This document shows, one piece after another, positions 54,421-63,749 of a stretch of DNA of 64,000 nt; position 1 is the stretch's first letter; the number at the start of each line of letters is the position of its first letter. A model generated the notes under the pieces. The model saw only the letters and a list, made by a program, of their open reading frames with translations. It was not told the DNA's origin and did not search any database. Position numbers and translations under genes: made by a program. This DNA is from Pseudomonas lalkuanensis (GTDB lineage Bacteria > Pseudomonadota > Gammaproteobacteria > Pseudomonadales > Pseudomonadaceae): NCBI RefSeq assembly GCF_008807375.1, contig NZ_CP043311.1:4382001-4446000 (forward strand). Direction: 5' to 3'.

Positions 54421-54443
54421 TGTGGGGGCGAATTCATTCGCGA
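54421..54443. repeat. REP-like palindromic repeat
   Basis: TGTGGGGGCGAATTCATTCGCGA upstream of the LysR gene; the last copy seen going rightward in the window. Confidence 0.7.
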
Positions 54444-54537
54444 TGCTGGACACAGTCCTGCCCGTCCTCGGACGCTCAGCGAACAGGCAAGGCTCCAGGA
54501 CTGATCGGCACGGCTGGCGCAGCGCTGGTGAAGCTAT

Positions 54538-54960
54538 TTGCAGGAAAAGCCGTCGGAACAACAGTATCCGCGCACTTGGGCCTGCTGCCGGAAGGCGGCC
54601 TGGGAGAGGCCGAAGCGCTTGCGGAACAGCCTTGCGAGGTGGCGGGTATCCACCGCGCCAATTTCGGCGATCAGCGCAAGGATGTGGCTGGAACTCAGCA
54701 GGCGTCACCTCGCATGGTTCAGCCGCATCTCGGTCCAGTAGGCCTTCACCGTCACCCCCTGGCTGGCCTGGAACAGCCGGTCCAGCTGGCGGCGGCTGAT
54801 GCCGACCACCTCAGACAGTTCGTCAGCGCCGTTGGCCGAAGCCATCAGTTGCCTCATCCGGGCGATGGCGCGATCCACGTGCCGCCCGTGCATGACCTCG
54901 GCCTCCCGTGAACGCAAGCGGTGCTCACTGCCGCGGCTTTCATCCACCAGCATGTGATCG
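54538..54960 (-). pseudogene. Remnant of an AraC/GlxA-type regulator (only DNA-binding part, interrupted by TGA)
   Basis: Reading the minus strand, a C-terminal AraC-type double helix-turn-helix is recognisable: DRAIARMRQLMASANGADEL, SEVVGISRRQLDRLFQ, VTVKAYWTEMRLNHAR, then a TGA at 54702-54704, and in the same frame RLLSSSHILALIAEIGAVDT, RHLARLFRKRFGLSQAAFRQ to the final stop. The TGA stands where relatives usually have Trp or another residue, so it looks like a point nonsense mutation. The ligand-binding N-terminal domain is missing altogether, upstream sequence being occupied by the glycine-rich small gene. The exact 5' limit is approximate. Confidence 0.75.
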
Positions 54961-55023
54961 GGGTAGACGCCTGCAACGGGCGCGGGACATGAAAAGCCGC
55001 ACACCAGGCGGGGCTCGTTCCTA

Positions 55024-55161
55024 CTAGTAACCGCCGCCTCCGCCGCCCATGGGCTCGCTCTGCTGCGAGCCACCGCCACCACCGTTGCCGCCATCGCAAG
55101 TCGAGCCACTGATCGCGATGAACAACGCCACCATTACCAAGGGGATCAAGCGCTTGAGCAT
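55024..55161 (-). CDS. Small glycine-rich exported protein, 45 aa
   Basis: Not recognised as a named family. Translation: an N-terminal membrane or signal segment MLKRLIPLVMVALFIAISG, one cysteine (SGSTC), then DGGNGGGGG, SQQSEP and a final MGGGGGGY. The hydrophobic start plus Cys suggests a small lipoprotein-like or secreted peptide, though the residues before the Cys are not a classic lipobox. The ATG at 55159-55161 has GGGAG nine bases upstream. It lies between the AraC remnant and the tRNA gene. Confidence 0.55.
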   Translation of the reverse strand: MLKRLIPLVMVALFIAISGSTCDGGNGGGGGSQQSEPMGGGGGGY

Positions 55162-55282
55162 CTGAGTTCTCCCGAGAGGTGAGTCCCCCATCTTTCAGTC
55201 AAGCGTGCAGCACAAGGCCCCGCAAGCACAGGCGGCAAGCGGCATGGGGCGATGAGGAGTCATGAAGGTGCAGGGAAAATGG

Positions 55283-55356
55283 CGTCCCAGAGTGGGTTCG
55301 AACCACCAACCTTCCCCTTAGGAGGGGGATGCTCTATCCAATTGAGCTACTGGGAC
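55283..55356 (-). tRNA. tRNA-Arg (anticodon CCU)
   Basis: Minus-strand cloverleaf: acceptor GTCCCAG pairing with CTGGGAC, D-arm with AGCTCAATTGGATAGAGC, anticodon stem TCCCC/GGGGA around loop CTCCTAA (anticodon CCT), and T-loop GGTTCGAACC. Discriminator base G; the CCA end is not encoded. tRNA-Arg(CCU) genes are common integration targets, but no integrase is adjacent here. Confidence 0.95.
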
Positions 55357-55429
55357 GCGGCGGGTTCGCCAGGGGGGGCGAGGTCCTGAGGACGGCCGGC
55401 ATGTTAGCGACGTCCGCGCAATTTGTCAT

Positions 55430-55457
55430 GCCTCGCGGAACACTCGCCCCGCGAGGC
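55430..55457 (-). terminator. Hairpin after leucine dehydrogenase gene
   Basis: GCCTCGCGG...CCGCGAGGC, 9-bp perfect arms beginning 8 bp past the dehydrogenase stop on the minus strand. Confidence 0.65.
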
Positions 55458-55464
55458 ACTTCCG

Positions 55465-56517
55465 TCAACGTCCGAAGCGCTCTTCGGCCAGGCGGTCCGC
55501 CACGGCCGTGGTGGTGCGGCCTTCGCTGTCGGCGCGGACGAAGATTTCCCGCAGGGTCTCGCCGATGCCTTCCACGTGCTTGCGCAATTCGGCCTCGCTG
55601 CCGCCGCTGCGCTCGTACCAGACGTCGATGATACCGCCGGCATTGATGGCGTAATCCGGTGCATAGAGGGTGCCGCGACGACGCAGTTCCTCGGCCAGGC
55701 CGGCGTCGGCCAGCTGGTTGTTGGCGGCGCCGGCGATGATGGGCGCGCGCAGGGCTTCCAGCGTCTGCGGGTTGATGATGCCGCCCATGGCGCAGGGCGC
55801 GAAAACGTCCACGTCCAGACCATAGATCTCGTTCTGCCCCACCACCTGGGCGCCCAGCTGCTCGGCGGCTTTGCGGGCGTTGGCTTCGTGGATATCGCAG
55901 ACCCAGAGCTGCGCTCCGGCCTCCTTGAGGTACTGGGCCAGGCTGAAGCCGACCTGGCCGACGCCCTGGATGGCCACGCGCAGGCCGGTCAGGTCGTCGC
56001 GGCCGAGGCGATGTTTGGCCGCCACGCGGATGCCAACGAAGGTGCCGTAGGCGGTGGACGGCGAGGGGTTGCCGTCACGCACACCGCCGCCCAGGGCCTC
56101 GCGGGTGCCGGCGCCGGCCACGTGGCGGCTGCGCTCGGCCATGATGCGCATCTCGGTGACGCCGGTGCCGGAGTCGGCGGCGGTGATGTAGCGGCCACCC
56201 AGGCTGTCGACGAAATCGCCCATGGCCTGGAACAGCGCTTCGCTCTTGTCGCGGTGCGGGTCGCCGATGATCACGGCCTTGCCGCCGCCCAGCGGCAGGT
56301 TGGCCAGGGCGGATTTGTAGGTCATGCCACGGGACAGGCGCAGCACATCGCGAAGGGCCTGCTCGTCATTCAGGTAAGGCCACATGCGGCAGCCGCCGAG
56401 GGCCGGACCGAGGTTGCTGTTGTGGACGGCGATGATGGCCTTGAGACCGGTGGCCTTGTCGTGGCCGAAGACCACCTGCTCGTGATGATCGAACTCGACA
56501 TGGGTGAAGACGGACAT
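55465..56517 (-). CDS. ldh: Leu/Phe/Val (Glu family) dehydrogenase
   Basis: A 350-aa NAD-dependent amino acid dehydrogenase. The catalytic Lys lies in [16 protein letters not shown], the [13 protein letters not shown] and [15 protein letters not shown] stretches are typical of leucine and phenylalanine dehydrogenases, and the Rossmann motif is [14 protein letters not shown]. It deaminates branched-chain or aromatic amino acids to 2-oxo acids, which the indolepyruvate ferredoxin oxidoreductase encoded upstream (92 bp) could then convert to acyl-CoA. The two probably form one operon under the divergent Lrp-type regulator. Confidence 0.92.
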   Translation of the reverse strand: MSVFTHVEFDHHEQVVFGHDKATGLKAIIAVHNSNLGPALGGCRMWPYLNDEQALRDVLRLSRGMTYKSALANLPLGGGKAVIIGDPHRDKSEALFQAMGDFVDSLGGRYITAADSGTGVTEMRIMAERSRHVAGAGTREALGGGVRDGNPSPSTAYGTFVGIRVAAKHRLGRDDLTGLRVAIQGVGQVGFSLAQYLKEAGAQLWVCDIHEANARKAAEQLGAQVVGQNEIYGLDVDVFAPCAMGGIINPQTLEALRAPIIAGAANNQLADAGLAEELRRRGTLYAPDYAINAGGIIDVWYERSGGSEAELRKHVEGIGETLREIFVRADSEGRTTTAVADRLAEERFGR

Positions 56518-56609
56518 GGATGTACCTCGAATCGGTGTAGGCGTGTTTCAAGTCGAAGAGCGCCCTCCCCTTTCCCGAAGGAAAGGAGAAGGGCTGAAGG
56601 GGTTTGGAC

Positions 56610-59600
56610 TCAGGCAGCCGGGTCGAACAGGTGCAGCACCTGGATGTCGCTGGCGGTGAGGCGGTTGCGGAGCTGCTTCTCCTGCTCGCGGACCTTGGCC
56701 AGGGCGCGCTCCTTCACCGGGCCGTAGCCACGGATCTGCTCCGGCAGTTCCGCGAGGGCGACGGCGGTGGCGTAGTTGCTCGGCTTCAGCTCCTTGATGA
56801 GCAGGTCGACCGTGGCTTCGTACCCGGCGATCAGCTCGCGCTCGACCTTGCGCTCCTCGCTATGGCCGAAGGGGTCGAAGGCGGTGCCACGCAGGAACTT
56901 GAAGCGCGCCAGCACGCCGAACGCCTTGAGCATCCAGGGTCCGAAGCGGCGCTTGCGCGGTTCGCCGGTGACCGGGTCGGGCTTGGCCAGCCAGGACGGC
57001 GCCAGGTAGAACTCCAGGTGGAAGTCACCCTCGAACTGGGCTTCGAGCTGCTTGCGGAAGGCGTCGTCGCTGTAGAGGCGCGCCACTTCGTACTCGTCCT
57101 TGTAGGCCAGCAGCTTGGCGTAGTAGCGGGCGACGGCGCGGCTCAGGGCCTTGTCTTCGCCACTGTCGGCCTGACGCACGCGCTCCACCAGGGCGCGGTA
57201 GCGCTCGGCATAGTCGGCGTTCTGGTAGGCACGCAGGTGATCGGCGCGATGCTGGACGATCTCTTCCAGGGTTTCGCAGCGCGGCGCTTCCACTTCCGCC
57301 GGCTTGGCCAGCTTTTCCACCGCCACGAGATCGTGGGCGGCGCGGCGGCCCCAGAGGAACGCCTGCTGGTTGAGGGTGACGGAGACACCGTTGAGCTCGA
57401 TGGCCTTCTCGATGGCTTCGGCAGAGATCGGCACCAGGCCACGCTGGTACGCGAAGCCCAGCATGAACAGGTTGGTGGCGATGCTGTCGCCCAGCAGGCG
57501 GGTGGCCAGGCGGGTGGCGTCGACGAAGTGAGTCTTGGCACTGCCAACCGCCTCAACCAGCGCGTCGCGCATGGCCTGGCCGGGGACCTGGGCGTCGGGG
57601 TTGCGGGTGAACTCGGCGGTGGCGGCCTCATGGCTGTTGACCACCGCGTGGGCGATACGGTCGTTGAGCTTGGCCAGCGCTTCCTCGCTGGCGGCTACTA
57701 CCAGGTCGCAGCCCAGCAGCAGGTCGGTCTCACCGGCCGCGATGCGAACGGCGTAGATATCGTCCTGCTTGGCGGCGATGCGGATGTGGGTGATCACCGG
57801 GCCGAACTTCTGCGCCAGGCCGGCCTGGTCGAGTACGGTGCAGCCCTTGCCTTCGATGTGCGCGGCCATGCCCAGCAGCGCGCCAACGGTGGTCACGCCA
57901 CTGCCGCCAACGCCCGGCAGGAGGATGTTCCAGGGACGCTCCAGGCTCGGCTGGCGCGGTTCCGGCAGGGCCACGAACAGCGCCTTGGCACCGGCGGCCT
58001 CGGGCTTGCGCAGGCTGCCGCCATGCACGGTGACGAAGCTCGGACAAAAGCCTTCCACGCAGGAGAAGTCCTTGTTGCAAGCGTTCTGGTCGATCTGGCG
58101 CTTGCGCCCCAGCTCGGTTTCCAGCGGCAGCACGGACAGGCAGTTGGATTTGACGCTGCAGTCGCCGCAGCCTTCGCACACAGCCGGGTTGATGAACGCG
58201 CGCTTGGCCGGGTCCACCAGCTTGCCGCGCTTGCGGCGACGACGCTTTTCAGTGGCGCAGGTCTGGTCGTAGATCAGCACCGACACGCCCTTGAACTCGC
58301 GCAGCTCGCGCTGCACGGCATCCAGTTCGCGGCGATGGTGGAAGGTGACGATGGGCGCGAAGGTATCGCGGGTCGGGTATTTCTCCGGCTCGTCGGTGAC
58401 CAGGGCGATGCGCTTCACGCCTTCGGCGAAGACCTGCTGGCTGAGCTGGTCGACGCGCAACTCGCCGTCTATGGGCTGACCGCCGGTCATGGCCACGGCG
58501 TCGTTGTAGAGGATCTTGTAGGTGATGTTGACCCCAGCGGCGACGGCCGCGCGCAGGGCCAGCTGGCCGGAGTGGAAGTAGGTGCCATCACCCAGGTTCT
58601 GGAAGATGTGCGGGGTATCGGTGAACGGCGCCTGGCCGATCCAGGTGGCGCCCTCCCCGCCCATCTGGGTGTAGGTATCGGTGTTGCGGTCCATCCACTG
58701 GGTCATGTAGTGGCAGCCGATACCCCCCTGGGCGCGGCTGCCTTCGGGCAGTTTGGTGGAGCTGTTGTGCGGGCAGCCGGAGCAGAAGTGCGGCGTGCGG
58801 GTGGTCGTGTGCTTGGGCGCGGCGAGCGCCTTTTCCTTGGCGGCGAGGAAGGCCAGGCGGGATTCGATCTGCTCGCTGGAGTAGATGGGCGCCAGGCGCT
58901 TGGCGATGACGCGGGCGATCATTGCCGGGGTCAGTTCGCTGAGGTTGGGCAGCAGCGATACGCCCTCTTCGTCGAACTCGCCCACGACGCGCGGACGCTT
59001 GTCCACAGGCCAGTTGTAGAGCTGGCCGGTGACCTGGTCCTCGATGACGCTGCGCTTCTCTTCTACCACCAGGATTTCATCCAGGCCTTCGGCGAATTCG
59101 TGGACGGAGACGGGCTCCAGCGGCCAGCTCATGCCGACCTTGAGCACCCGCAGGCCGACCTTGGCGCAGAGTTCCTCGTCCAGGCCCAGGTCATTGAGGG
59201 CCTGGCGCACGTCGAGGTAGGACTTGCCGGTGGTGATGATGCCAAGGCGCGGGTTGGGCGAGTCCAGCATCACCTGGTTGAGATTGTTGGCGCGGGCGAA
59301 GGCGCGAGCGGCGTAGATCTTGTACATGTTCAGGCGCTTTTCCTGCGCCAGGGGCGGATCGGGCCAGCGGATATGCACGCCGTCTTCCGGCAGGACGAAG
59401 TCTTGCGGAATCTTCACCTCGACCCGCAGCGGGTCCACTTCCACCACGGCGGAGGAGTCGACGTTCTCGGCGATGGTCTTGAGCGCCACCCAGCAGCCGC
59501 TGTAGCGCGACAGCTCCCAGCCGATGATGCCGTAGTCGAGGATTTCCTGGACGTTGGCCGGGTTCAGTACGGGAATGGATGCGCCGATGAAGGCGTGCTC

Positions 59601-60077
59601 GCTCTGGTTGGCGATGCTGGAGGATTTGCAGCCGTGGTCGTCACCGGCCAGCAGCAGGACGCCTCCGTGGGGCGATACGCCGGCGGAGTTGCCGTGCTTG
59701 AAGACGTCGCCGCAGCGATCGACACCCGGGCCCTTGCCGTACCACATGGAGAACACGCCGTCGTAGCGGGCACCGGGGAACAGGCTGGTCTGCTGGCTGC
59801 CCCAGCAGGCGGTGGCGGCCAGTTCTTCGTTGACGCCGGGCTGGAAGTGGACGTGGTTTTCCTTGAGGAAGGACTTGGCCTCCCAGAGGCTCTTGTCGAG
59901 GTTGCCGAGCGGCGAGCCCCGGTAGCCGGAGATGAAGCAGGCGGTATTCAGGCCGTGGGCCTTGTCCCGTTGCTTCTGCAGCATCGGCAGGCGGGTGAGT
60001 GCCTGGGTGCCGGTGAGGTAGAGGTGACCGGTTTCGAGGCGGTATTTGTCATCCAGGCGGATCTCGGCCAGAGACAT
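56610..60077 (-). CDS. Indolepyruvate ferredoxin oxidoreductase, fused alpha/beta (IorAB type)
   Basis: An 1155-aa fused 2-oxoacid:ferredoxin oxidoreductase. The N-terminal pyrimidine-binding part includes CFISGYRGSPLGNLDKSLW; a TPP-binding part contains HFCSGCPHN and GGIGCHYMTQWMD; CEGCGDCSVKSNC is an iron-sulphur ligand cluster; the gamma domain follows with GVGGSGVTTVGALLG. It oxidatively decarboxylates aryl- or branched-chain pyruvates to acyl-CoA. This fused form is usual in proteobacteria. It is upstream of the leucine dehydrogenase gene and divergent from an Lrp-type gene. Confidence 0.94.
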   Translation of the reverse strand: MSLAEIRLDDKYRLETGHLYLTGTQALTRLPMLQKQRDKAHGLNTACFISGYRGSPLGNLDKSLWEAKSFLKENHVHFQPGVNEELAATACWGSQQTSLFPGARYDGVFSMWYGKGPGVDRCGDVFKHGNSAGVSPHGGVLLLAGDDHGCKSSSIANQSEHAFIGASIPVLNPANVQEILDYGIIGWELSRYSGCWVALKTIAENVDSSAVVEVDPLRVEVKIPQDFVLPEDGVHIRWPDPPLAQEKRLNMYKIYAARAFARANNLNQVMLDSPNPRLGIITTGKSYLDVRQALNDLGLDEELCAKVGLRVLKVGMSWPLEPVSVHEFAEGLDEILVVEEKRSVIEDQVTGQLYNWPVDKRPRVVGEFDEEGVSLLPNLSELTPAMIARVIAKRLAPIYSSEQIESRLAFLAAKEKALAAPKHTTTRTPHFCSGCPHNSSTKLPEGSRAQGGIGCHYMTQWMDRNTDTYTQMGGEGATWIGQAPFTDTPHIFQNLGDGTYFHSGQLALRAAVAAGVNITYKILYNDAVAMTGGQPIDGELRVDQLSQQVFAEGVKRIALVTDEPEKYPTRDTFAPIVTFHHRRELDAVQRELREFKGVSVLIYDQTCATEKRRRRKRGKLVDPAKRAFINPAVCEGCGDCSVKSNCLSVLPLETELGRKRQIDQNACNKDFSCVEGFCPSFVTVHGGSLRKPEAAGAKALFVALPEPRQPSLERPWNILLPGVGGSGVTTVGALLGMAAHIEGKGCTVLDQAGLAQKFGPVITHIRIAAKQDDIYAVRIAAGETDLLLGCDLVVAASEEALAKLNDRIAHAVVNSHEAATAEFTRNPDAQVPGQAMRDALVEAVGSAKTHFVDATRLATRLLGDSIATNLFMLGFAYQRGLVPISAEAIEKAIELNGVSVTLNQQAFLWGRRAAHDLVAVEKLAKPAEVEAPRCETLEEIVQHRADHLRAYQNADYAERYRALVERVRQADSGEDKALSRAVARYYAKLLAYKDEYEVARLYSDDAFRKQLEAQFEGDFHLEFYLAPSWLAKPDPVTGEPRKRRFGPWMLKAFGVLARFKFLRGTAFDPFGHSEERKVERELIAGYEATVDLLIKELKPSNYATAVALAELPEQIRGYGPVKERALAKVREQEKQLRNRLTASDIQVLHLFDPAA

Positions 60078-60277
60078 GCGGGCGCTCCTTTTATTTTTAT
60101 GGCGACCTAGATGGCAACGGTGAGTGCCATCTCTTGTTCAGCCCGACGCAGGATCGCTGTGTCGGACACATGCCAAGACTATGACCGGACGGTGCTGATT
60201 TTTTCTTTCTATTTTCGCGTTCCAACGCCAGACTTGCGCATGATCCTTCCAACAAGTACAAGATTTCGGACTGATTC

Positions 60278-60745
60278 ATGCAAAACCCGCTTAGCCCCAT
60301 CGACCGCAAGATCCTGCGCTTGTTGCAGCACGACGCCGACCTGTCCGCCGCCGAGGTGGCCGAGAAGGTGGAACTGTCCCAGTCCCCCTGCTGGCGGCGT
60401 ATTCACCGCATGCAGGAGGAAGGTCTGATCGAGCGCAAAGTCGCCCTGCTCAACCCCAGGCTGCTGGGTTTCTCGATCACGGTCTTCGTGAACATCAAGC
60501 TGTCCGCCCACGGGCGCAACAACCTCACGGAATTCGAGGAGGCGATCGTTGGCTATCCGGAAGTGCTGGAGTGCTACACCATGGCCGGCGGTTCGGATTA
60601 CCTGTTGAAGGTGGTGGCCAAGGACATCGCCAGCTATGAGCGCTTCCTGCGGGACCAGCTGCTGCAGCGCCCCCACGTGCTGGAAGCGCACTCGAACATC
60701 GCCATGAGCGAGGTCAAGCGCACCACGGAGCTGCCGCTGGATTGA
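60278..60745 (+). CDS. Lrp/AsnC family regulator of amino acid catabolism
   Basis: A 155-aa Lrp-type protein: wHTH at 7-55 (DRKILRLLQHDADLSAAEVA, SQSPCWRRIHRMQEEGLI), then the effector domain with ECYTMAGGSDYLLKVVAKD. It is divergent from the IorAB gene with 200 bp between. It resembles BkdR-type regulators that sense branched-chain amino acids, so it likely activates the IorAB-dehydrogenase operon. Confidence 0.92.
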   Translation: MQNPLSPIDRKILRLLQHDADLSAAEVAEKVELSQSPCWRRIHRMQEEGLIERKVALLNPRLLGFSITVFVNIKLSAHGRNNLTEFEEAIVGYPEVLECYTMAGGSDYLLKVVAKDIASYERFLRDQLLQRPHVLEAHSNIAMSEVKRTTELPLD

Positions 60746-60748
60746 GGA

Positions 60749-61333
60749 TCAGGCGGAGTCGGGCCAGGCAAGGGGACGGTGGTCTTCGATGAGCTGCAAC
60801 AGGCGCTGGCAGGTCTCGGCGAGGGAGCCGGAGTTGTCCAGCAGGCGGAGATCGGCGTTCTCGCCAGCCAGCAGGGTGTCGGCAAATCCGGCATTGCGCG
60901 CCAGGCGGGCTTCGATTTCTTCCGCCGACTCACGGCCACGGGCATGCAGGCGTGTACGCAGGACGCTGTCCTCCACCGTCAGTAGCACGGCCAACAGGTG
61001 TGGATAACGTCGACGCGCTTCCGGCAGGTAGCCACGGGAGCCGTTTACCAGCACGTCGTCGCCCGCAGCAAGCCAGTCGTCGATCACTCGGGGGATGCCA
61101 TAGGACAGGCCATTGGCGAACCAGCTCATGGCGAAGTCACCACGGGCCTCGCGTTCGGCGAACACTTCGGGACTGACAGCTTCCGCCAGCTCGCCCCTGG
61201 CCTCTGCAGAACGCGTGATCACCCGGCGCGCAACACGGCAGCCCTGCCCGCCCAGGCGCTCTCGCACGGCATCCAGGAGGCTGTCCTTGCCGGAACCGGA
61301 CGGGCCGATGAGATAGATGAGCCTGCCTGTCAT
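60749..61333 (-). CDS. phnN: Ribose 1,5-bisphosphate phosphokinase PhnN
   Basis: A 194-aa guanylate-kinase-fold enzyme. The P-loop is LIGPSGSGKDSLLDAV (residues 8-23); FAMSWFANGLSYGIP and VLVNGSRGYLPEARRRYP are PhnN-specific stretches. It makes PRPP from ribose 1,5-bisphosphate, the last step of C-P lyase phosphonate breakdown. The start is the ATG at 61331-61333 (MTGRLIYL). It stands alone here, convergent with the Lrp-type gene (3-bp gap); the C-P lyase genes are not in the window. Confidence 0.9.
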   Translation of the reverse strand: MTGRLIYLIGPSGSGKDSLLDAVRERLGGQGCRVARRVITRSAEARGELAEAVSPEVFAEREARGDFAMSWFANGLSYGIPRVIDDWLAAGDDVLVNGSRGYLPEARRRYPHLLAVLLTVEDSVLRTRLHARGRESAEEIEARLARNAGFADTLLAGENADLRLLDNSGSLAETCQRLLQLIEDHRPLAWPDSA

Positions 61334-61833
61334 GAATGCACCTGGTAGGAGTGAGTTGCGAACGATGGTCACGGAGGGGAGCCGTGGAAGCTGGTTTGAA
61401 AATTTTGAACCGCTTTTATGGCAGCGCAAAGGATTCTTTTGCGAAGGGCGTGGTCTGACAACTGCAGCTACCCTTTAGAGTGATGGCCAGACAGCATCAT
61501 GATGCCTTCATGGACCTTGAATGGGGCTTCGAGGAGCAATGCGGCTGTCGGAATGTGCTCAATGAGGGATTTAGAGCGGTGGAAGCAGCATTTGGGAATT
61601 GTCTGGAAAGTGTTCAGCCACTCGCAATTCGGACAATTGGTGCTGGCCAAAAGCCGCTATAACGATCACAATCCGACACCAATTTGACGTCAAGGAAACG
61701 TTTTGCTGACCTTAGGGTCATACCGATTCGAATCGCGAAACTGGCTGAACAATTGCTGCCAAGAACAGTCAAACCGGTGACAATCTTGCAGCTCATTGCC
61801 AGCATCGCTTTCCTGAACTAACCGGTTGAATGT
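61334..61833. other. Noncoding region upstream of amrZ
   Basis: 500 bp between the divergent phnN and amrZ genes. Open frames of about 60 codons at 61468-61687 exist on both strands but lack ribosome sites. A perfect 12-bp palindrome CGATTCGAATCG lies at 61724-61735, 99 bp before amrZ, and could bind a regulator. Confidence 0.5.
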
Positions 61834-62160
61834 ATGCGCCCTATGAAACAGGCTATCTATTCCAGTCGTACGGCTGACAAATTCGTCGTTCGCCTCCCCG
61901 AGGGTATGCGCGAGCGCATTGCTGTCGTGGCCCGCAACCACCATCGCAGCATGAACTCCGAGATCATCGCCCGCCTCGAGCAAAGCATGCTCCAGGAAGG
62001 CGCCCTGGACGAAGGCGTTTCCATGCGCCTGGACAGCCCGGAGCTGAGCCTGCACGAACGCGAACTGCTGCAGCGTTTCCGCCAGCTCTCCCGGCGCCAG
62101 CAAAACGCACTGGTTGCGCTGATCGCCCACGATGCAGAACTGGCTGCCGAGGAGTCGTGA
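61834..62160 (+). CDS. amrZ: Ribbon-helix-helix regulator AmrZ (AlgZ)
   Basis: A 108-aa Arc-family regulator. [20 protein letters not shown] is the ribbon strand region; [18 protein letters not shown] forms the helices, followed by the conserved C-terminal tetramerisation part [20 protein letters not shown] and [12 protein letters not shown]. Near identity over the RHH to P. aeruginosa AmrZ as I remember it. AmrZ governs alginate, flagella, c-di-GMP and biofilm traits in Pseudomonas. A Rho-independent terminator follows. Confidence 0.93.
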   Translation: MRPMKQAIYSSRTADKFVVRLPEGMRERIAVVARNHHRSMNSEIIARLEQSMLQEGALDEGVSMRLDSPELSLHERELLQRFRQLSRRQQNALVALIAHDAELAAEES

Positions 62161-62182
62161 GACTGCCCCGCACTGATTGAAG

Positions 62183-62205
62183 AAGCCGGCAATTGCCGGT
62201 TTTTT
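62183..62205 (+). terminator. Rho-independent terminator of amrZ
   Basis: AAGCCGGCAATTGCCGG followed by a T6 run, 23 bp past the amrZ stop. Confidence 0.9.
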
Positions 62206-62260
62206 CATGCCTCCGATTCGAGGTTCGGAGCGGCGCCCGCATTCCTGCCGCCGCAGAAAC

Positions 62261-62292
62261 GAAGAAGCCGCCCTTGCAAGGCGGCTTCTTCA
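62261..62292 (-). terminator. Terminator hairpin of mgtE
   Basis: GAAGAAGCCGCC-CTTGCAAG-GGCGGCTTCTTC, 12-bp arms, 15 bp past the mgtE stop. Confidence 0.75.
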
Positions 62293-62306
62293 TTTGTCTG
62301 CGCGGG

Positions 62307-63749
62307 TCAGAGCAGGAACAGGGTGGCAAGCCCAAGGAAGATGAAGAAGCCGCCACTGTCGGTCATGGCCGTGATCATCACGCTGGAACCCATGGCCGGG
62401 TCGCGCCCCATGCGCGTCAGGGTCATGGGAATCAGCACCCCCATGAGCGCCGCGAGCAACAGGTTCAGCGTCATGGCGCCCGTCATCACCGCACCCAATG
62501 ACCAACTGCCGTACAGGTAGTAGGCCACCAGGCCAATCACCCCACCCCAGATCAGGCCGTTGATGAGCGCCACGCCCAACTCCTTGCGCAGCAGGCGCGA
62601 AGTGTTGCCCGTCCCGACCTGGTCGAGCGCCATGGCGCGGACGATCATGGTGATGGTCTGATTGCCGGAATTGCCGCCAATACCGGCGACGATGGGCATC
62701 AGCGCGGCAAGGGCCACCAGTTTCTCGATGGAACCTTCGAACAGGCCGATTACTCGGGAGGCGATGAAGGCGGTGACCAGATTGACTGCCAACCAGGCCC
62801 AGCGGTTGCCCACCGATTTCCAGACCGAGGCGAAGATGTCTTCCTCCTCGCGCAGACCGGCCATATTGAGGACTTCGTTTTCGCTCTCCTCGCGGATCAA
62901 GTCGACCATCTCGTCGATGGTCAGACGGCCGATCAGCTTGCCGTTCTTGTCCACCACCGGCGCCGACACGAGGTCGTAGCGCTCGAACGCCTGGGCGGCA
63001 TCGTAGGCATCCTCATCCGGATGGAAGCTCACCGGGTCGGTGGCCATTACTTCGGCCACTTCCTTGTCCGGATCGTTCACCAACAGACGCTTGATGGGCA
63101 GGACGCCCTTGAGGACACCGTCGTAATCCACCACGAAAAGCTTGTCGGTATGGCCGGGCAGTTCCTTGAGGCGGCGCAGGTAGCGCAACACCACTTCCAG
63201 GGCCACGTCATCACGGATGGTGACCATCTCGAAGTCCATCAACGCGCCGACCTGGTCTTCCTCATAAGACAGCACGGAGCGAACGCGCTCGCGCTGCTGC
63301 GCATCGAGGGACTCCATCAGCTCGTGAATCACATCTCTCGGCAACTCGGGCGCGAGATCGGCCAGCTCGTCGGCATCCATTTCCTTGGCCGCGGCGAGCA
63401 GCTCGTGATCGTCCATGTCGGCGATCAGCGACTCCCGGACGGCGTCGGAGACTTCGAGGAGGATGTCGCCGTCGCGCTCCGCCTTGACCAGCTGCCAGAC
63501 CGTCAGGCGGTCATTCAGCGGCAGGGCTTCGAGGATGTGGGCGATGTCGGCAGGGTGCAACTCGTCCAGCTTGCGCTGAAGCTCGGCAAGATTCTGCCGG
63601 TGAACGAGGTTTTCAACGAGGTCGCGATGCTGGCCTTCCTGACGGTGGGTCAGGTCCTCTACCAGCTTGTGGCGATGCAGCAGATCGATTACCTGGGCCA
63701 GGCGGTCCTGCAGGCTCTCTTGCGGCTTTTTGGCTTCTACTTCAGTCAT
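62307..63749 (-). CDS. mgtE: Magnesium transporter MgtE
   Basis: A 480-aa Mg2+ channel: cytosolic N domain (about 35-160 with ADIAHILEALPLNDRLTVW), paired CBS domains (about 165-290; MATDPVSFHPDEDAYDAAQ), then five membrane helices with the pore-lining signature PIVAGIGGNSGNQTITM. Full family length. It is transcribed leftward and convergent with amrZ. 63750-64000 beyond its start is noncoding with no riboswitch-like structure that I can identify. Confidence 0.94.
   Translation of the reverse strand: MTEVEAKKPQESLQDRLAQVIDLLHRHKLVEDLTHRQEGQHRDLVENLVHRQNLAELQRKLDELHPADIAHILEALPLNDRLTVWQLVKAERDGDILLEVSDAVRESLIADMDDHELLAAAKEMDADELADLAPELPRDVIHELMESLDAQQRERVRSVLSYEEDQVGALMDFEMVTIRDDVALEVVLRYLRRLKELPGHTDKLFVVDYDGVLKGVLPIKRLLVNDPDKEVAEVMATDPVSFHPDEDAYDAAQAFERYDLVSAPVVDKNGKLIGRLTIDEMVDLIREESENEVLNMAGLREEEDIFASVWKSVGNRWAWLAVNLVTAFIASRVIGLFEGSIEKLVALAALMPIVAGIGGNSGNQTITMIVRAMALDQVGTGNTSRLLRKELGVALINGLIWGGVIGLVAYYLYGSWSLGAVMTGAMTLNLLLAALMGVLIPMTLTRMGRDPAMGSSVMITAMTDSGGFFIFLGLATLFLL

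Noticed and set aside
55283..55356. tRNA-Arg as the attachment site for the integrase-bearing block
   Set aside because: The integrase is 34 kb away and no direct repeat of the tRNA 3' end was noticed near it.
56604..60110. 1168-codon open frame antisense to the indolepyruvate ferredoxin oxidoreductase gene
   Set aside because: It mirrors a gene full of family motifs; its own product is low in recognisable structure and typical of high-GC antisense shadows.
61468..61687. Frames of about 60 codons upstream of amrZ on both strands
   Set aside because: Overlapping each other on opposite strands with no ribosome sites; more likely regulatory DNA.
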